From Proteiniclasticum sediminis (GTDB taxonomy: Bacteria; Bacillota; Clostridia; Clostridiales; Clostridiaceae), in NCBI RefSeq assembly GCF_018128025.1, contig NZ_JAGSCS010000001.1, forward strand, positions 113,242-177,241: a stretch of DNA of 64,000 nt, written 5' to 3'. Positions within the stretch are counted from its first letter, which is position 1, and each line of letters opens with the position of its first letter. The position numbers and the translations under genes were made by a program. This document shows, one piece after another, positions 52,401 through 60,010 of this stretch. The notes under the pieces are model-generated. The model did not search any database. It saw only the letters and a list, made by a program, of their open reading frames with translations, and was not told the DNA's origin.

Positions 52401-53030
52401 ATGAAAGACTACATCATCATCGCCATCATTGGTTATTTATTTGGTAATTTTCAAACATCCTATATCATGGGCAAGTGGCTGAAAAAAGTCGATATCCGCA
52501 GCCTGGGCCACGGCAACGCCGGAGCCTCCAATGCCGTGGAATCTCTGGGGTGGAAGTTTGGTGCCCTCGTGGCCATACTGGACGTTCTGAAAGGAATCCT
52601 GGCCGTGGTCCTGGTCAAGAGGCTATACCACGTGTCCTTTGATCCCCAGGGGGCCTTTGCCATCTATCTGGTGGGCTATTTTGCCATGCTGGGTCACATC
52701 TATCCCTTCATCATGAATTTCAAGGGAGGAAAGGGAACAGCCACCATGATCGGTCTTCTCCTCGGCGCATCTCCGCTTTATGGCATCATGGGAATTCTGC
52801 TCCTCATTCTGGTGACGGTCCTCACCGACTACATCGCCATTGGCACCCTCGCCCTGACGCTTTATATGCTCTTTCTCACCATTTTCAAGGATCTGGGCAC
52901 AGGGGCCATTGTCCTGGCCTTCCTGGGCGGAGCCCTGAGTCTCAAGCTCCACCTGCCCAACTACAAGCGTATGCAGGCGGGAACGGAAGGAAGACTGTCC
53001 AAAGTGCTGAAAAAAAAGGATAAAAAATAG
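52401..53030 (+). CDS. plsY: Acyl-phosphate glycerol-3-phosphate acyltransferase
   Basis: Membrane enzyme that acylates glycerol-3-phosphate, first step of phospholipid synthesis. The 209-residue protein has about five membrane helices. PlsY motif 1 appears as LGHGNAGASNAVESLG (usually GSGNxGATN), motif 2 as FKGGKGTATMIG. GAGGAGG precedes the start. The His and Ser replacements in motif 1 are mild departures from the consensus. Confidence 0.92.
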   Translation: MKDYIIIAIIGYLFGNFQTSYIMGKWLKKVDIRSLGHGNAGASNAVESLGWKFGALVAILDVLKGILAVVLVKRLYHVSFDPQGAFAIYLVGYFAMLGHIYPFIMNFKGGKGTATMIGLLLGASPLYGIMGILLLILVTVLTDYIAIGTLALTLYMLFLTIFKDLGTGAIVLAFLGGALSLKLHLPNYKRMQAGTEGRLSKVLKKKDKK

Positions 53031-53055
53031 GAAGCGCCATGCGCTTCCTTCTTTT
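53030..53055. terminator. Bidirectional terminator, plsY / ndk
   Basis: GGAAGCGC (53030-53037) pairs with GCGCTTCC (53041-53048) over a CAT loop; T-rich tracts lie on both strands. Confidence 0.75.
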
Positions 53056-53458
53056 ATCCCCGAGGGAACCAGAGATCCATTTCCCTCTGTGCATTTTCGG
53101 GGGAATCCGAGGCATGCACGGAGTTATGGGAGGTGTCCAAAGCAAAACGGGCCCGGATGGTTCCCGGAGCAGCTTCCTTGGGGTTGGTTTTTCCATTGAG
53201 GGTCCGTACGGTGCCGATGGCGTTTCCGCCCTCCAGGATGAGGGCCACCAGGGGTCCCCGGGTGATTTCTGCCAGGAGCCCGTCGAAGTAGGGACGTCCC
53301 TCATGCTCGGCATAATGTTTTCGGGCCAGGTCTAGATCCGCCTGGAGCATCCGAAGGGCCGTGATCTGCAGCCCAGCTTCCTCATACACCGTGAGGATTT
53401 TTCCGATGAGGTTCCGTTCCACGGCATCGGGTTTGATAAGGACCAATGTCTTTTCCAT
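53054..53458 (-). CDS. ndk: Nucleoside diphosphate kinase
   Basis: Balances NTP pools by phosphotransfer through a phosphohistidine. ATG at 53458 (AGGTG upstream) gives 134 residues: MEKTLVLIKPDAVERNLIGK at the start, then YFDGLLAEITRGPLVALILE, and the active-site His in SHNSVHASDS (usually HGSDS). Length and motifs are standard. Confidence 0.95.
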   Translation of the reverse strand: MEKTLVLIKPDAVERNLIGKILTVYEEAGLQITALRMLQADLDLARKHYAEHEGRPYFDGLLAEITRGPLVALILEGGNAIGTVRTLNGKTNPKEAAPGTIRARFALDTSHNSVHASDSPENAQREMDLWFPRG

Positions 53459-53542
53459 AGGTTGCACCTGCCTGTAAGCGTTTTAATCCATTATAATCAG
53501 GTTCTCGCCATTTTTCAATGAATACAACAAGGAGGAGCCGCT

Positions 53543-54079
53543 ATGGCCGAGATCATAAAGCATCCCTTCTTCCCCGTGGCAGACTCGGACTCCCGGGTGC
53601 TCATCCTGGGAACCTTTCCCTCCGTCACCTCCCGGGAGGTCCAGTTCTATTACGGACATCCCCAAAATCGGTTCTGGCGTCTTCTGGCTGCGATTTTTGA
53701 GGAACCGGTGCCCGCCACCCTGGAGGAAAAAATCGCCTTTTTGCATCGCCACCATGTGGCCCTTTGGGATGTGGTGGCTTCCTGTAAAATTCAGCAGTCC
53801 CAGGATGCCTCCATCCGTCACGCAGAGCCCCAGGACATTCCCTCCCTGGTGGAAAAAACAAAGATCCGCTGCATTCTCTGCAACGGATCTGCGGCATTTC
53901 GCCTCTATCAGACGCATTTCGGAAACACCCTGGATCTTCCAGTCCTGGGCCTGCCCTCCACCAGTCCTGCCAATGCCGCCTGGTCCCTGGAAAGGCTCCT
54001 TCCCCTGTGGCGTGAGGCCCTGCTGAATGCAAATGATGGGGGGAGCAAAAAGGATCCAACCAGCCCCGGAGAATTTTAA
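53543..54079 (+). CDS. Hypoxanthine/uracil-DNA glycosylase-like protein
   Basis: A 178-residue protein of the uracil-DNA glycosylase superfamily, family 6 type (DNA-deoxyinosine glycosylase). The N-terminal motif is VLILGTFPSVTSREVQFYYG, followed by GHPQNRFWRLLAAIF and LWDVVASCKIQQSQDASI, and the C-terminal motif LGLPSTSPANAAW. It would remove deaminated adenine or uracil from DNA. GGAGGAG precedes the start; ndk is divergent upstream. Confidence 0.85.
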   Translation: MAEIIKHPFFPVADSDSRVLILGTFPSVTSREVQFYYGHPQNRFWRLLAAIFEEPVPATLEEKIAFLHRHHVALWDVVASCKIQQSQDASIRHAEPQDIPSLVEKTKIRCILCNGSAAFRLYQTHFGNTLDLPVLGLPSTSPANAAWSLERLLPLWREALLNANDGGSKKDPTSPGEF

Positions 54080-54083
54080 TGCC

Positions 54084-55268
54084 CTAACCCGCCTGACGGG
54101 TGAGCAGCTTCGGATAGAGATAGTCCATCCCCATGGCTCCTCCGGGCGCGGTGATGAGGATGGCCAGCACCGCCACCGTGAGGATCGTACTTCCCGCAGC
54201 CACTCCTGCAGCCAGGGGAAGGGAGCCGATGGCCGCCTGAACCGTGGCCTTGGGGAGATAGGCTACAGCGCAGAAGAGCCTTTCTTTGGCCGTCAGCGGC
54301 GTTTTAAGCAGGGACACATAGACGCCCAAGGTGCGGAAGAGAAGAGCGCCTAGAATGAGAAGGAGCGGAGCAATGCCCACCTCCGCCAGAGCGGAAATTT
54401 CCACCGCCGCCCCCACCAGAACAAAGAGAAAGACCTCGGCACCCACCCAGATTTTCGAGAATTTCCCCACCAGGCGTTTCGCGAGGATTTCATAGCGCTT
54501 CAGCACCGTGGCCCCCATGGCCATGACCGCCAGAAGACCGGAGAGAGGAACCTGCGGAGCCAGGGCATCTTCCAGGGAAAGGAAGAGAAACGCGGTGCTG
54601 AGGAGGATCAGGACTTTCACTGTATCCCGGATATGGAGACGCTGGAAAATACGAACCATGATTACCCCGACGACAATTCCCAGGACAACTCCTAAGATGA
54701 CCGAAACCGGAACCGACAAAAGGCGAGAGGCCTGGAAGCCTCCTCCGCCGTACATGCTGAGAAATGCAGTGAAGAGGACAATAACATAGATATCATCCAC
54801 GGAGGCTCCCGCCATGATGAGCTGGGGGATCCGTTTTTTGCGTCCATACCCAGACTCCATGAGGGATAGCATCCGGGGCACCACCACGGCGGGGGAGACA
54901 GCGCTGAGCACTGCCCCCAGGATGGCGGCTTCTCCCCGGGTGATGTGGAGAAGTGCAGGGGCCAAGAGGATGACCGCAGCCATTTCAAAGGTGGCGGGAA
55001 CAAAACTCATGAGAAGGGCGGGACGGCCCACTTTTTTCAGATCCCGAAGATCCAGGGACAGGCCCGCCCGGATGAGGATCACCACCAAGGCGATTTCCCG
55101 AAGATCGGTGGAAATTGCCAGGATCTTCGGCGAGATCAGGTTCAGCATCTGGGGCCCCAGAAGAATTCCGGTGAAGATGAGGCCCACCAGCCCCGGGATT
55201 TTCAGCTTTCCCAAAATCCCGTTGAGAGCAAATCCCACCATTAAAATCAGCGATATACTTAGCAGCAT
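54084..55268 (-). CDS. Cation:proton antiporter (CPA family)
   Basis: Integral membrane exchanger of 394 residues with about 12-13 helices, of the Na+/H+ exchanger fold. Recognisable segments are LVGLIFTGILLGPQML, the half-helix region GAVLSAVSPAVVVPRML, and GASVDDIYVIVLFTAF with paired Asp residues. A fluoride-type riboswitch in the leader suggests the real duty is relief of fluoride stress, directly or through pH/Na+ balance. Transported ion cannot be told from sequence. Confidence 0.88.
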   Translation of the reverse strand: MLLSISLILMVGFALNGILGKLKIPGLVGLIFTGILLGPQMLNLISPKILAISTDLREIALVVILIRAGLSLDLRDLKKVGRPALLMSFVPATFEMAAVILLAPALLHITRGEAAILGAVLSAVSPAVVVPRMLSLMESGYGRKKRIPQLIMAGASVDDIYVIVLFTAFLSMYGGGGFQASRLLSVPVSVILGVVLGIVVGVIMVRIFQRLHIRDTVKVLILLSTAFLFLSLEDALAPQVPLSGLLAVMAMGATVLKRYEILAKRLVGKFSKIWVGAEVFLFVLVGAAVEISALAEVGIAPLLLILGALLFRTLGVYVSLLKTPLTAKERLFCAVAYLPKATVQAAIGSLPLAAGVAAGSTILTVAVLAILITAPGGAMGMDYLYPKLLTRQAG

Positions 55269-55287
55269 TTGATTTCCTCCATTTCAT

Positions 55288-55380
55288 AAAAAAAGCCGAC
55301 AACTCTGCAGATTTTTCTGCAGAAGTCATCAGCCATTACGCGGTTTAGGCCAGAGGCCAGGGGAGACATTCATTCCCAAC
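55288..55380 (-). promoter_or_regulatory. Fluoride-type (crcB) riboswitch with terminator
   Basis: On the minus strand the leader has GGGAATGAATGTCTCCC (55377-55361), then CTAAACCGC, then GGCTGATGACTTCT, which is the order and wording of the fluoride aptamer (GGxGAUGxxGUxCxCC, AAACxGC, GCUGAUGACxxCU). An extra GGCC hairpin stands between the first two parts. The 3' part of the aptamer also forms the first half of a terminator stem ending in GGC and TTTTTTT (55294-55288), the usual expression platform in which fluoride prevents termination. Confidence 0.8.
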
Positions 55381-55423
55381 TTTGCCAGTCTACCACAGAT
55401 TTCTCCTCGGGTAAATCCAAAAC

Positions 55424-55458
55424 GCAAAAAATTTAGGCGGCATTTTTCCATGCCGCCT
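55424..55458 (-). terminator. Terminator of the secreted Gly-rich gene
   Basis: AGGCGGCAT pairs with ATGCCGCCT (55458-55450, 55443-55435), followed on the minus strand by AAATTTTTT. Confidence 0.8.
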
Positions 55459-55482
55459 CGGGAGGTTGTTCTAGAGGGAAAG

Positions 55483-55968
55483 TTATCTTCTTCCGGAACC
55501 GAATCCGTTCATCATGCCGCGTCCACGGCCATTCATCATGCCCTGGCCAAATCCGCCGCCGTTACCTTGTCCAAATCCGCTGCCATTTCCCTGGCCGAAT
55601 CCGAATCCGCCCATGCCCAGACCAGTTCCGTCACAAAGCGCCTGGTTCTCGGTGATGCGTACCAAAATGGCATCGGCATCCGCCTGCGTCAGGGAACCCT
55701 CGGCTACGCGCTCAGCCAGGATCTCTTTCTTCTGTTCCAGAATCTCGGCCTGGAACTCGTCCAGCTTTCCGGCTTCGTCCAAAATCTGGCCCAGGGTCTT
55801 TCCGGACTCCTGTCGCTGCTCCAAAAGTTCGTCCGTGGTTTTTCCCGTGAGTCCTGCAGCAGCTTCCAGCGGGGAGTCATACTGTGCAGCGGCAAAGACG
55901 GTGAAGGTGGTGGCACCAAGGGCCAGGGTCAGGGCGAGGGCAGCAATGAGATTACGTTTGGTTTTCAT
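55483..55968 (-). CDS. Secreted Gly/Met-rich protein
   Basis: Exported protein of 161 residues. A signal peptide (about 1-27, ending FAAA) precedes a helical acidic region (33-110) that resembles DUF2680-type proteins (LGQILDEAGKLDEFQAEI, GSLTQADADAILVRITEN). The tail from about 115 is Gly-rich with three imperfect GFGQGNG repeats and two GMMNG units; Cys112 is the only cysteine. Function unknown. The gene is divergent from a two-component system, which is its likely regulator. Confidence 0.75.
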   Translation of the reverse strand: MKTKRNLIAALALTLALGATTFTVFAAAQYDSPLEAAAGLTGKTTDELLEQRQESGKTLGQILDEAGKLDEFQAEILEQKKEILAERVAEGSLTQADADAILVRITENQALCDGTGLGMGGFGFGQGNGSGFGQGNGGGFGQGMMNGRGRGMMNGFGSGRR

Positions 55969-56173
55969 GTTCTTTTCCTCCTAGGGGTATTTTGTTTGCA
56001 CCCTTAATGTACCAAGACCCTGTGGCGAAAATGTGTTTTTCGTCGGCAACTTTTGTGACGAAGGAAAAAGCTGAACCCTGCAGCCTTCACCTTGGGTTTT
56101 TCCGCCAAAAGCACAAAAAAAACATGAATTCTTGGTATACTTAAGGAAGAATCCCAAGAAAGGAGCTCGCGCC

Positions 56174-56866
56174 ATGACAAAACTCTTGATCGCCGACGAT
56201 AATCTGCAAATCACGGAAATCCTGTCCGAATATGCCCGCAGCCAGGGGTATGAGGTGACGCTGGCCCACGATGGGGAAGAAGCCCTGGAGACTTTCCATC
56301 AAACGGCCTTCGATGCCATTCTTCTGGATGTCATGATGCCAAAGAAAGATGGTTTCGAGGTCTGCCGGGAAATTCGAAAAACCTCCAACGTGCCCATTAT
56401 CATGGTTACCGCTCGAGGGGAGGATTTCGAACGGATCATGGGGCTGGATATCGGGGCGGATGACTATATTGTCAAACCCTTTTCGCCGGGGGAGGTCATG
56501 GCTCGGGTGCGGGCGGTGCTTCGACGCATGGAGAAGTCTGCTGATGCCAAGGCTAACCTTCTCCAGCTGGGCAATCTTTCCATCAACCTGGATGACTTTC
56601 AGGTTACCCTGGAGGGAAAGCTGCTGAACCTGACCAAGAAAGAAACGGAACTGCTCTGGACCATGGCCAAAAGCAAAAATAAGCTTTTTACCCGGGAAAA
56701 CCTCCTGAACAGCCTTTGGGGCTATGATTACTTTGGCGATGCCCGTACGGTGGATTCCCACATCAAGCGGCTGCGGGCCAAGCTCGATGCTTTTCCCCAT
56801 CCGGAGTGGGAGCTGAAGACCGTTTGGGGCATGGGCTACAAATTAGAGGTGCATGATGATGTATAA
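56174..56866 (+). CDS. OmpR-family response regulator
   Basis: A 230-residue regulator from ATG 56174 (AGGAG 8 nt upstream). Receiver domain with IADDN, phosphoacceptor D52 (LLDVMMPKKDG), VTARGEDFE and IVKPFSPGEV; winged helix from about 130 (LNLTKKETELLWTMAKSKNK, LWGYDYFGDARTVDSHIKRL). A TGGTATACT extended -10 lies at 56133-56141. It overlaps the kinase gene. Confidence 0.94.
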   Translation: MTKLLIADDNLQITEILSEYARSQGYEVTLAHDGEEALETFHQTAFDAILLDVMMPKKDGFEVCREIRKTSNVPIIMVTARGEDFERIMGLDIGADDYIVKPFSPGEVMARVRAVLRRMEKSADAKANLLQLGNLSINLDDFQVTLEGKLLNLTKKETELLWTMAKSKNKLFTRENLLNSLWGYDYFGDARTVDSHIKRLRAKLDAFPHPEWELKTVWGMGYKLEVHDDV

Positions 56867-58343
56867 AATCACCCGTAAACTGATCTTCTTCATCACCAGC
56901 CTTCTTCTGGTGTTTTCCCTGATCATGGCCTTCCTCTTCAGCCTTCTCTTCACTCGACACACCATGGACTTCCATAAAAACGACATGGAGCGAAGAGTGG
57001 TCGCCATCGCGGAAAACTTTTCCCAGTTTATGGAGTCCGGCACCGTGACTCCCAGTATGGGCATGGGTATGGGGATGAAGGGAAGAATGGGGGGCTTTAT
57101 GCCTTACCTCAATGTCATTGATGACATCGCCATGAGCGATGTCTGGATTGTCGATGAAAATGAGCAGCTGGTAATCCGAGGCCAGGGCATGAGCTTCAAC
57201 TATAAAGATCTGCCGGATACCGCGGAAGAAGTGCTGCAAAAGGTCTTTCAGGGAGAGATCGCCTTCAGCGAGAGCTTCAGTGGTGTCCTGGGTGCCAGCA
57301 CCCTCACTGTAGGGGCGCCGGTAAAGGACAGCACCGGAAAAATCATCGCTGCAGTGCTCCTCCATGCCCCCATCGAAGGGATGGAATCGGTCACCGCCAA
57401 CGGACTGAACATTCTGGCCCTCAGTACGATCATTGCCCTGATCCTGGCCTTTGGTCTGGCGATCCTCTTCTCCCTGAAGTTTGTAAAGCCCCTCCAGAAA
57501 ATGAACCAGACCGCCTCGGAGCTCATTGAAGGAAACTATCTGGCGAAAACCGGAGTGCAGCAAAAGGATGAGATCGGGGACCTGGCCACCACCTTGGATG
57601 TGCTGTCCCAGCGGCTTCAGGAAGCCTCCCTGGAGAGCGAAAAACTGGAGCAGTCCCGCCGGGACTTCATCTCCAACATCTCCCATGAACTTCGAACGCC
57701 GGTGACCGTTCTTCGCGGCTCCCTGGAAGCCCTAAACGACAAGGTCGTGTCCGATCCTGAGAAAGTAGCGGTATATCATCAGCAGATGCTGGCGGAAAGC
57801 ATTTTCCTGCAGCGTTTGGTGGATGATCTTCTTAGCCTCACAAAGCTGCAAAACCCGGATTTTAAGATGGATATGCAGAAACTCAACTTTACGGAAGTCC
57901 TGCAGGACGTCACCCGAAGCATGCGAACTGTGGCGGAGAAAAAGCAGGTCCGGATTCAGCTGGAGAATCCTTTCGACACCTTGCCCATGACAGGCGACTA
58001 TGGAAGACTTCGTCAAATGGTCATGATCGTGGTGGACAATGCGGTGAAGTTCTCGCCGGAGTCCGGAGAGGTCAAGCTTTTGGTGAACTGCACAAAAGGA
58101 ACTTGTCAGCTGGATGTGACCGATGAAGGGAAGGGGATTGCGCCTGAACAAATGGCTCATCTCTTCGAGCGCTTCAACCGAAACTCCGATGAGTCCAACC
58201 GCTCCGGTACGGGACTTGGTTTGGCCATTGCCAATGAAATCGCGCATCGCCACGGGCTGTCTCTTTCGGCAAATAGTGAGCCTGGAAAAGCCACCACTTT
58301 CACTTTCCGGTTCAAGCTGGAGAAGTCCGGAATCTCCTTCTAG
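56859..58343 (+). CDS. Sensor histidine kinase with Met-rich external segment
   Basis: Membrane kinase, 494 residues from the third ATG of MMMYK (56859), the one best spaced from GAGGTG. Two membrane segments (about 8-32 and 184-207) enclose an external domain with SMGMGMGMKGRMGGFM at about 66-81, six Met in 15 residues. HAMP (KFVKPLQKMNQTASELIEGN), coiled coil, H276 in ISNISHELRTPVTVLRGS, N box VDNAVKFSPES, G box SGTGLGLAIANEIAHRH. Met-rich external motifs are known in proteins that bind Cu(I) or Ag(I), so metal sensing is a reasonable guess but not shown. Confidence 0.93.
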   Translation: MYKITRKLIFFITSLLLVFSLIMAFLFSLLFTRHTMDFHKNDMERRVVAIAENFSQFMESGTVTPSMGMGMGMKGRMGGFMPYLNVIDDIAMSDVWIVDENEQLVIRGQGMSFNYKDLPDTAEEVLQKVFQGEIAFSESFSGVLGASTLTVGAPVKDSTGKIIAAVLLHAPIEGMESVTANGLNILALSTIIALILAFGLAILFSLKFVKPLQKMNQTASELIEGNYLAKTGVQQKDEIGDLATTLDVLSQRLQEASLESEKLEQSRRDFISNISHELRTPVTVLRGSLEALNDKVVSDPEKVAVYHQQMLAESIFLQRLVDDLLSLTKLQNPDFKMDMQKLNFTEVLQDVTRSMRTVAEKKQVRIQLENPFDTLPMTGDYGRLRQMVMIVVDNAVKFSPESGEVKLLVNCTKGTCQLDVTDEGKGIAPEQMAHLFERFNRNSDESNRSGTGLGLAIANEIAHRHGLSLSANSEPGKATTFTFRFKLEKSGISF

Positions 58344-58370
58344 GGACTCCTCGTTTGGAAGGGACTTACC

Positions 58371-58391
58371 CTCCTGCACCAGGTGCAGGAG
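58371..58391 (+). terminator. Hairpin after the sensor kinase
   Basis: A perfect 10-bp palindrome around one central base (58371-58380, 58382-58391). It has no T-run (GAGCCCTTG follows), so it may be a weak terminator or an RNA end. Confidence 0.45.
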
Positions 58392-58459
58392 GAGCCCTTG
58401 TATTATCGCGGCTTTTCAGGTATGATGAACGGGTAGAAGCATACCTCGAAAAAAAGACG

Positions 58460-58487
58460 TTGACAGGTCTTCCCATTGTGGTATACT
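58460..58487 (+). promoter_or_regulatory. infC operon promoter
   Basis: TTGACA (58460-58465), 16 bases, TATACT (58482-58487) with TGG before it: a strong promoter with extended -10. Confidence 0.8.
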
Positions 58488-58493
58488 AATACA

Positions 58494-58592
58494 GTGCAAA
58501 AGCAGAAACGACCGTTTCTCACCTTACGACTCACGTTGTATGGTCACGATTCATGAGTTAGTGAATTGAGGACGGTTTACACCGTCCTTTTT
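58494..58592 (+). promoter_or_regulatory. infC-rpmI-rplT leader with attenuator (L20-type)
   Basis: About 150 bases of leader precede infC. It contains a structured part (AGAAACGACCGTTTCT and the following arms) and then GGACGGTTTACACCGTCC with TTTTTT (58570-58593), a clear intrinsic terminator inside the leader. In Bacillus, L20 binding to such a leader promotes termination of infC-rpmI-rplT. The same arrangement here is inferred from gene order and the terminator. Confidence 0.7.
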
Positions 58593-58641
58593 TAGCGTCA
58601 TCCGTGAAGCTGGAAAAGGCAACATTTTTACGGAGGTGAAA

Positions 58642-59154
58642 ATTATCAAGCAAAACAATCCGATCAACTATGAAATAAGAGAAAAGGAAATCCGACTTAT
58701 TTCAAGTGAAGGCGAACAGCTCGGCATTTTTTCGTCAAAGGACGCCCTGAAGATGGCTGAAGATCAGAATCTTGACCTGGTCATGATTTCTCCCACAGCT
58801 AAGCCCCCCGTGTGCCGAATTATGGATTACCATAAGTTCACATACGAGCAGTCCAAGAAAGAGAAGGAAGCCAAGAAGAACCAGAAAGTGATCACCCTGA
58901 AGGAGATCCGGTTCAGCCCGAACACAGAGGATCACGACATTTCCATCAAGGCCAACAAGGGAAGAGAATTCCTGGGCGATGGGGACAAGGTCAAAGTCAC
59001 TGTGCGTTTCAGAGGCCGTGAGGCCGCCTATGCGCAGAACGGCTACAAGATTCTGGAAAAATTCGCAGCATTATTAGAGGATGTCGGCGTAATCGAGAAG
59101 CCCGCTAAAATGGAAGGCCGAAACATGATTATGATCCTGACTCCAAAGAAGTAA
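58642..59154 (+). CDS. infC: Translation initiation factor IF-3
   Basis: IF-3 of 170 residues; N-domain NYEIREKEIRLISSEGEQLG, basic linker (YEQSKKEKEAKKNQK), C-domain VITLKEIRFSPNTEDHDISI ending KMEGRNMIMILTPKK. The start is unusual: no ATG, and the in-frame GTG at 58636 lies within the GGAGGTG ribosome site. ATT at 58642, 5 nt after GGAGG, is the likely start (ATC at 58645 is the alternative). An AUU start is known for infC in E. coli and bacilli, where IF-3 represses its own translation. Confidence 0.93.
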   Translation: MIKQNNPINYEIREKEIRLISSEGEQLGIFSSKDALKMAEDQNLDLVMISPTAKPPVCRIMDYHKFTYEQSKKEKEAKKNQKVITLKEIRFSPNTEDHDISIKANKGREFLGDGDKVKVTVRFRGREAAYAQNGYKILEKFAALLEDVGVIEKPAKMEGRNMIMILTPKK

Positions 59155-59175
59155 CAACTTTAGGAGGAATTAACG

Positions 59176-59373
59176 ATGCCAAAAATGAAGACCCACAAAG
59201 GCGCAGCAAAGAGATTCAGAAAGACCGGAAGCGGCAAGCTCAAGAGAGGCAAGGCCTACAGAAGCCATATCCTTACAAAGAAGTCTTCCAAGAGAAAGAG
59301 AAATCTGAGGAAGAATGGGTATGTTCATACAACTCAGGAAAAGGCAATGAGAAAACTGCTACCATACCTATAA
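59176..59373 (+). CDS. rpmI: Ribosomal protein bL35
   Basis: Large-subunit protein of 65 residues with the family sequence [20 protein letters not shown] at the start and strong basic charge throughout. Preceded by AGGAGG and placed between infC and rplT as in most bacteria. Confidence 0.97.
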   Translation: MPKMKTHKGAAKRFRKTGSGKLKRGKAYRSHILTKKSSKRKRNLRKNGYVHTTQEKAMRKLLPYL

Positions 59374-59397
59374 TATAAGGATACAGGAGGATATATA

Positions 59398-59754
59398 ATG
59401 GCAAGAGTAAAAAGAGCCTTAAACGCTCGTAAGAATCATAAAAAAGTACTGAAGCTGGCAAAAGGATACTATGGTGGAAAGAGCAAGCTGTTCAAGACCG
59501 CTAATGAAACCGTCATCCGCGCTCAGAGAAATTCCTACATCGGAAGAAAGCTGAAGAAGAGAGACTTCAGAAGACTCTGGATCGCCAGAATCAACGCTGC
59601 TGCAAGACTGAATGGTCTCAGCTACTCCAAGTTCATGAACGGCCTGAAGCTGGCTGGTGTGGACATCAACCGCAAGATGCTTTCCGAGATCGCCATCCAC
59701 GATCCCAAGGCTTTCACCGTTCTGGTGGAAACTGCCAAGGCAAAGCTCGCCTAA
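59398..59754 (+). CDS. rplT: Ribosomal protein bL20
   Basis: Large-subunit assembly protein, 118 residues, with [20 protein letters not shown] and [20 protein letters not shown]. In Firmicutes L20 also binds the leader of this operon to lower its expression. Confidence 0.97.
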   Translation: MARVKRALNARKNHKKVLKLAKGYYGGKSKLFKTANETVIRAQRNSYIGRKLKKRDFRRLWIARINAAARLNGLSYSKFMNGLKLAGVDINRKMLSEIAIHDPKAFTVLVETAKAKLA

Positions 59755-59765
59755 TAAGCACAGAT

Positions 59766-59797
59766 CCACCCCAAGGATTTCCTTGGGGTGGTTTTTT
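59766..59797 (+). terminator. Terminator after rplT
   Basis: CCACCCCAAGG (59766-59776) pairs with CCTTGGGGTGG (59781-59791), followed by six T. Confidence 0.9.
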
Positions 59798-59882
59798 ATG
59801 CCTTGCCATCCCGGGTTTCGGAGATGCTGGAATTGAGGTATAATGGGCATAACAGTCCGTAAAGAAATATTTTTTGCCCCCC

Positions 59883-59910
59883 TTGAACTTTATGGGCCAA
59901 GGAGTAGAAT
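59883..59910 (+). promoter_or_regulatory. ktrBA promoter candidate
   Basis: TTGAAC (59883-59888), 16 bases, TAGAAT (59905-59910). A further TATAAT stands at 59837-59842. I looked for a c-di-AMP (ydaO) riboswitch, common before ktr genes, and did not find its conserved segments. Confidence 0.45.
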
Positions 59911-60010
59911 AGACAGTATCGCAAAGGCCCGGGACCTGTTTTAGATGGGTTTCCCCCAACGATTATTTCTTTATAATCTTTATCACATGAACTGAAATGA
60001 GGTGTATTCC

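Noticed and set aside
55540-55620. Short tandem repeats that could suggest a CRISPR-like or minisatellite array
   Set aside because: They encode the GFGQGNG repeats of the secreted protein in frame and have no spacer structure.
55514-55984. Plus-strand Pro-rich open frame opposite the secreted Gly-rich gene
   Set aside because: Pro-rich reading is the antisense of Gly codons; the minus frame has a signal peptide and terminator.
59800-60000. Possible c-di-AMP riboswitch before ktrBA
   Set aside because: The conserved ydaO-type segments are not present; only promoter-like elements were found.
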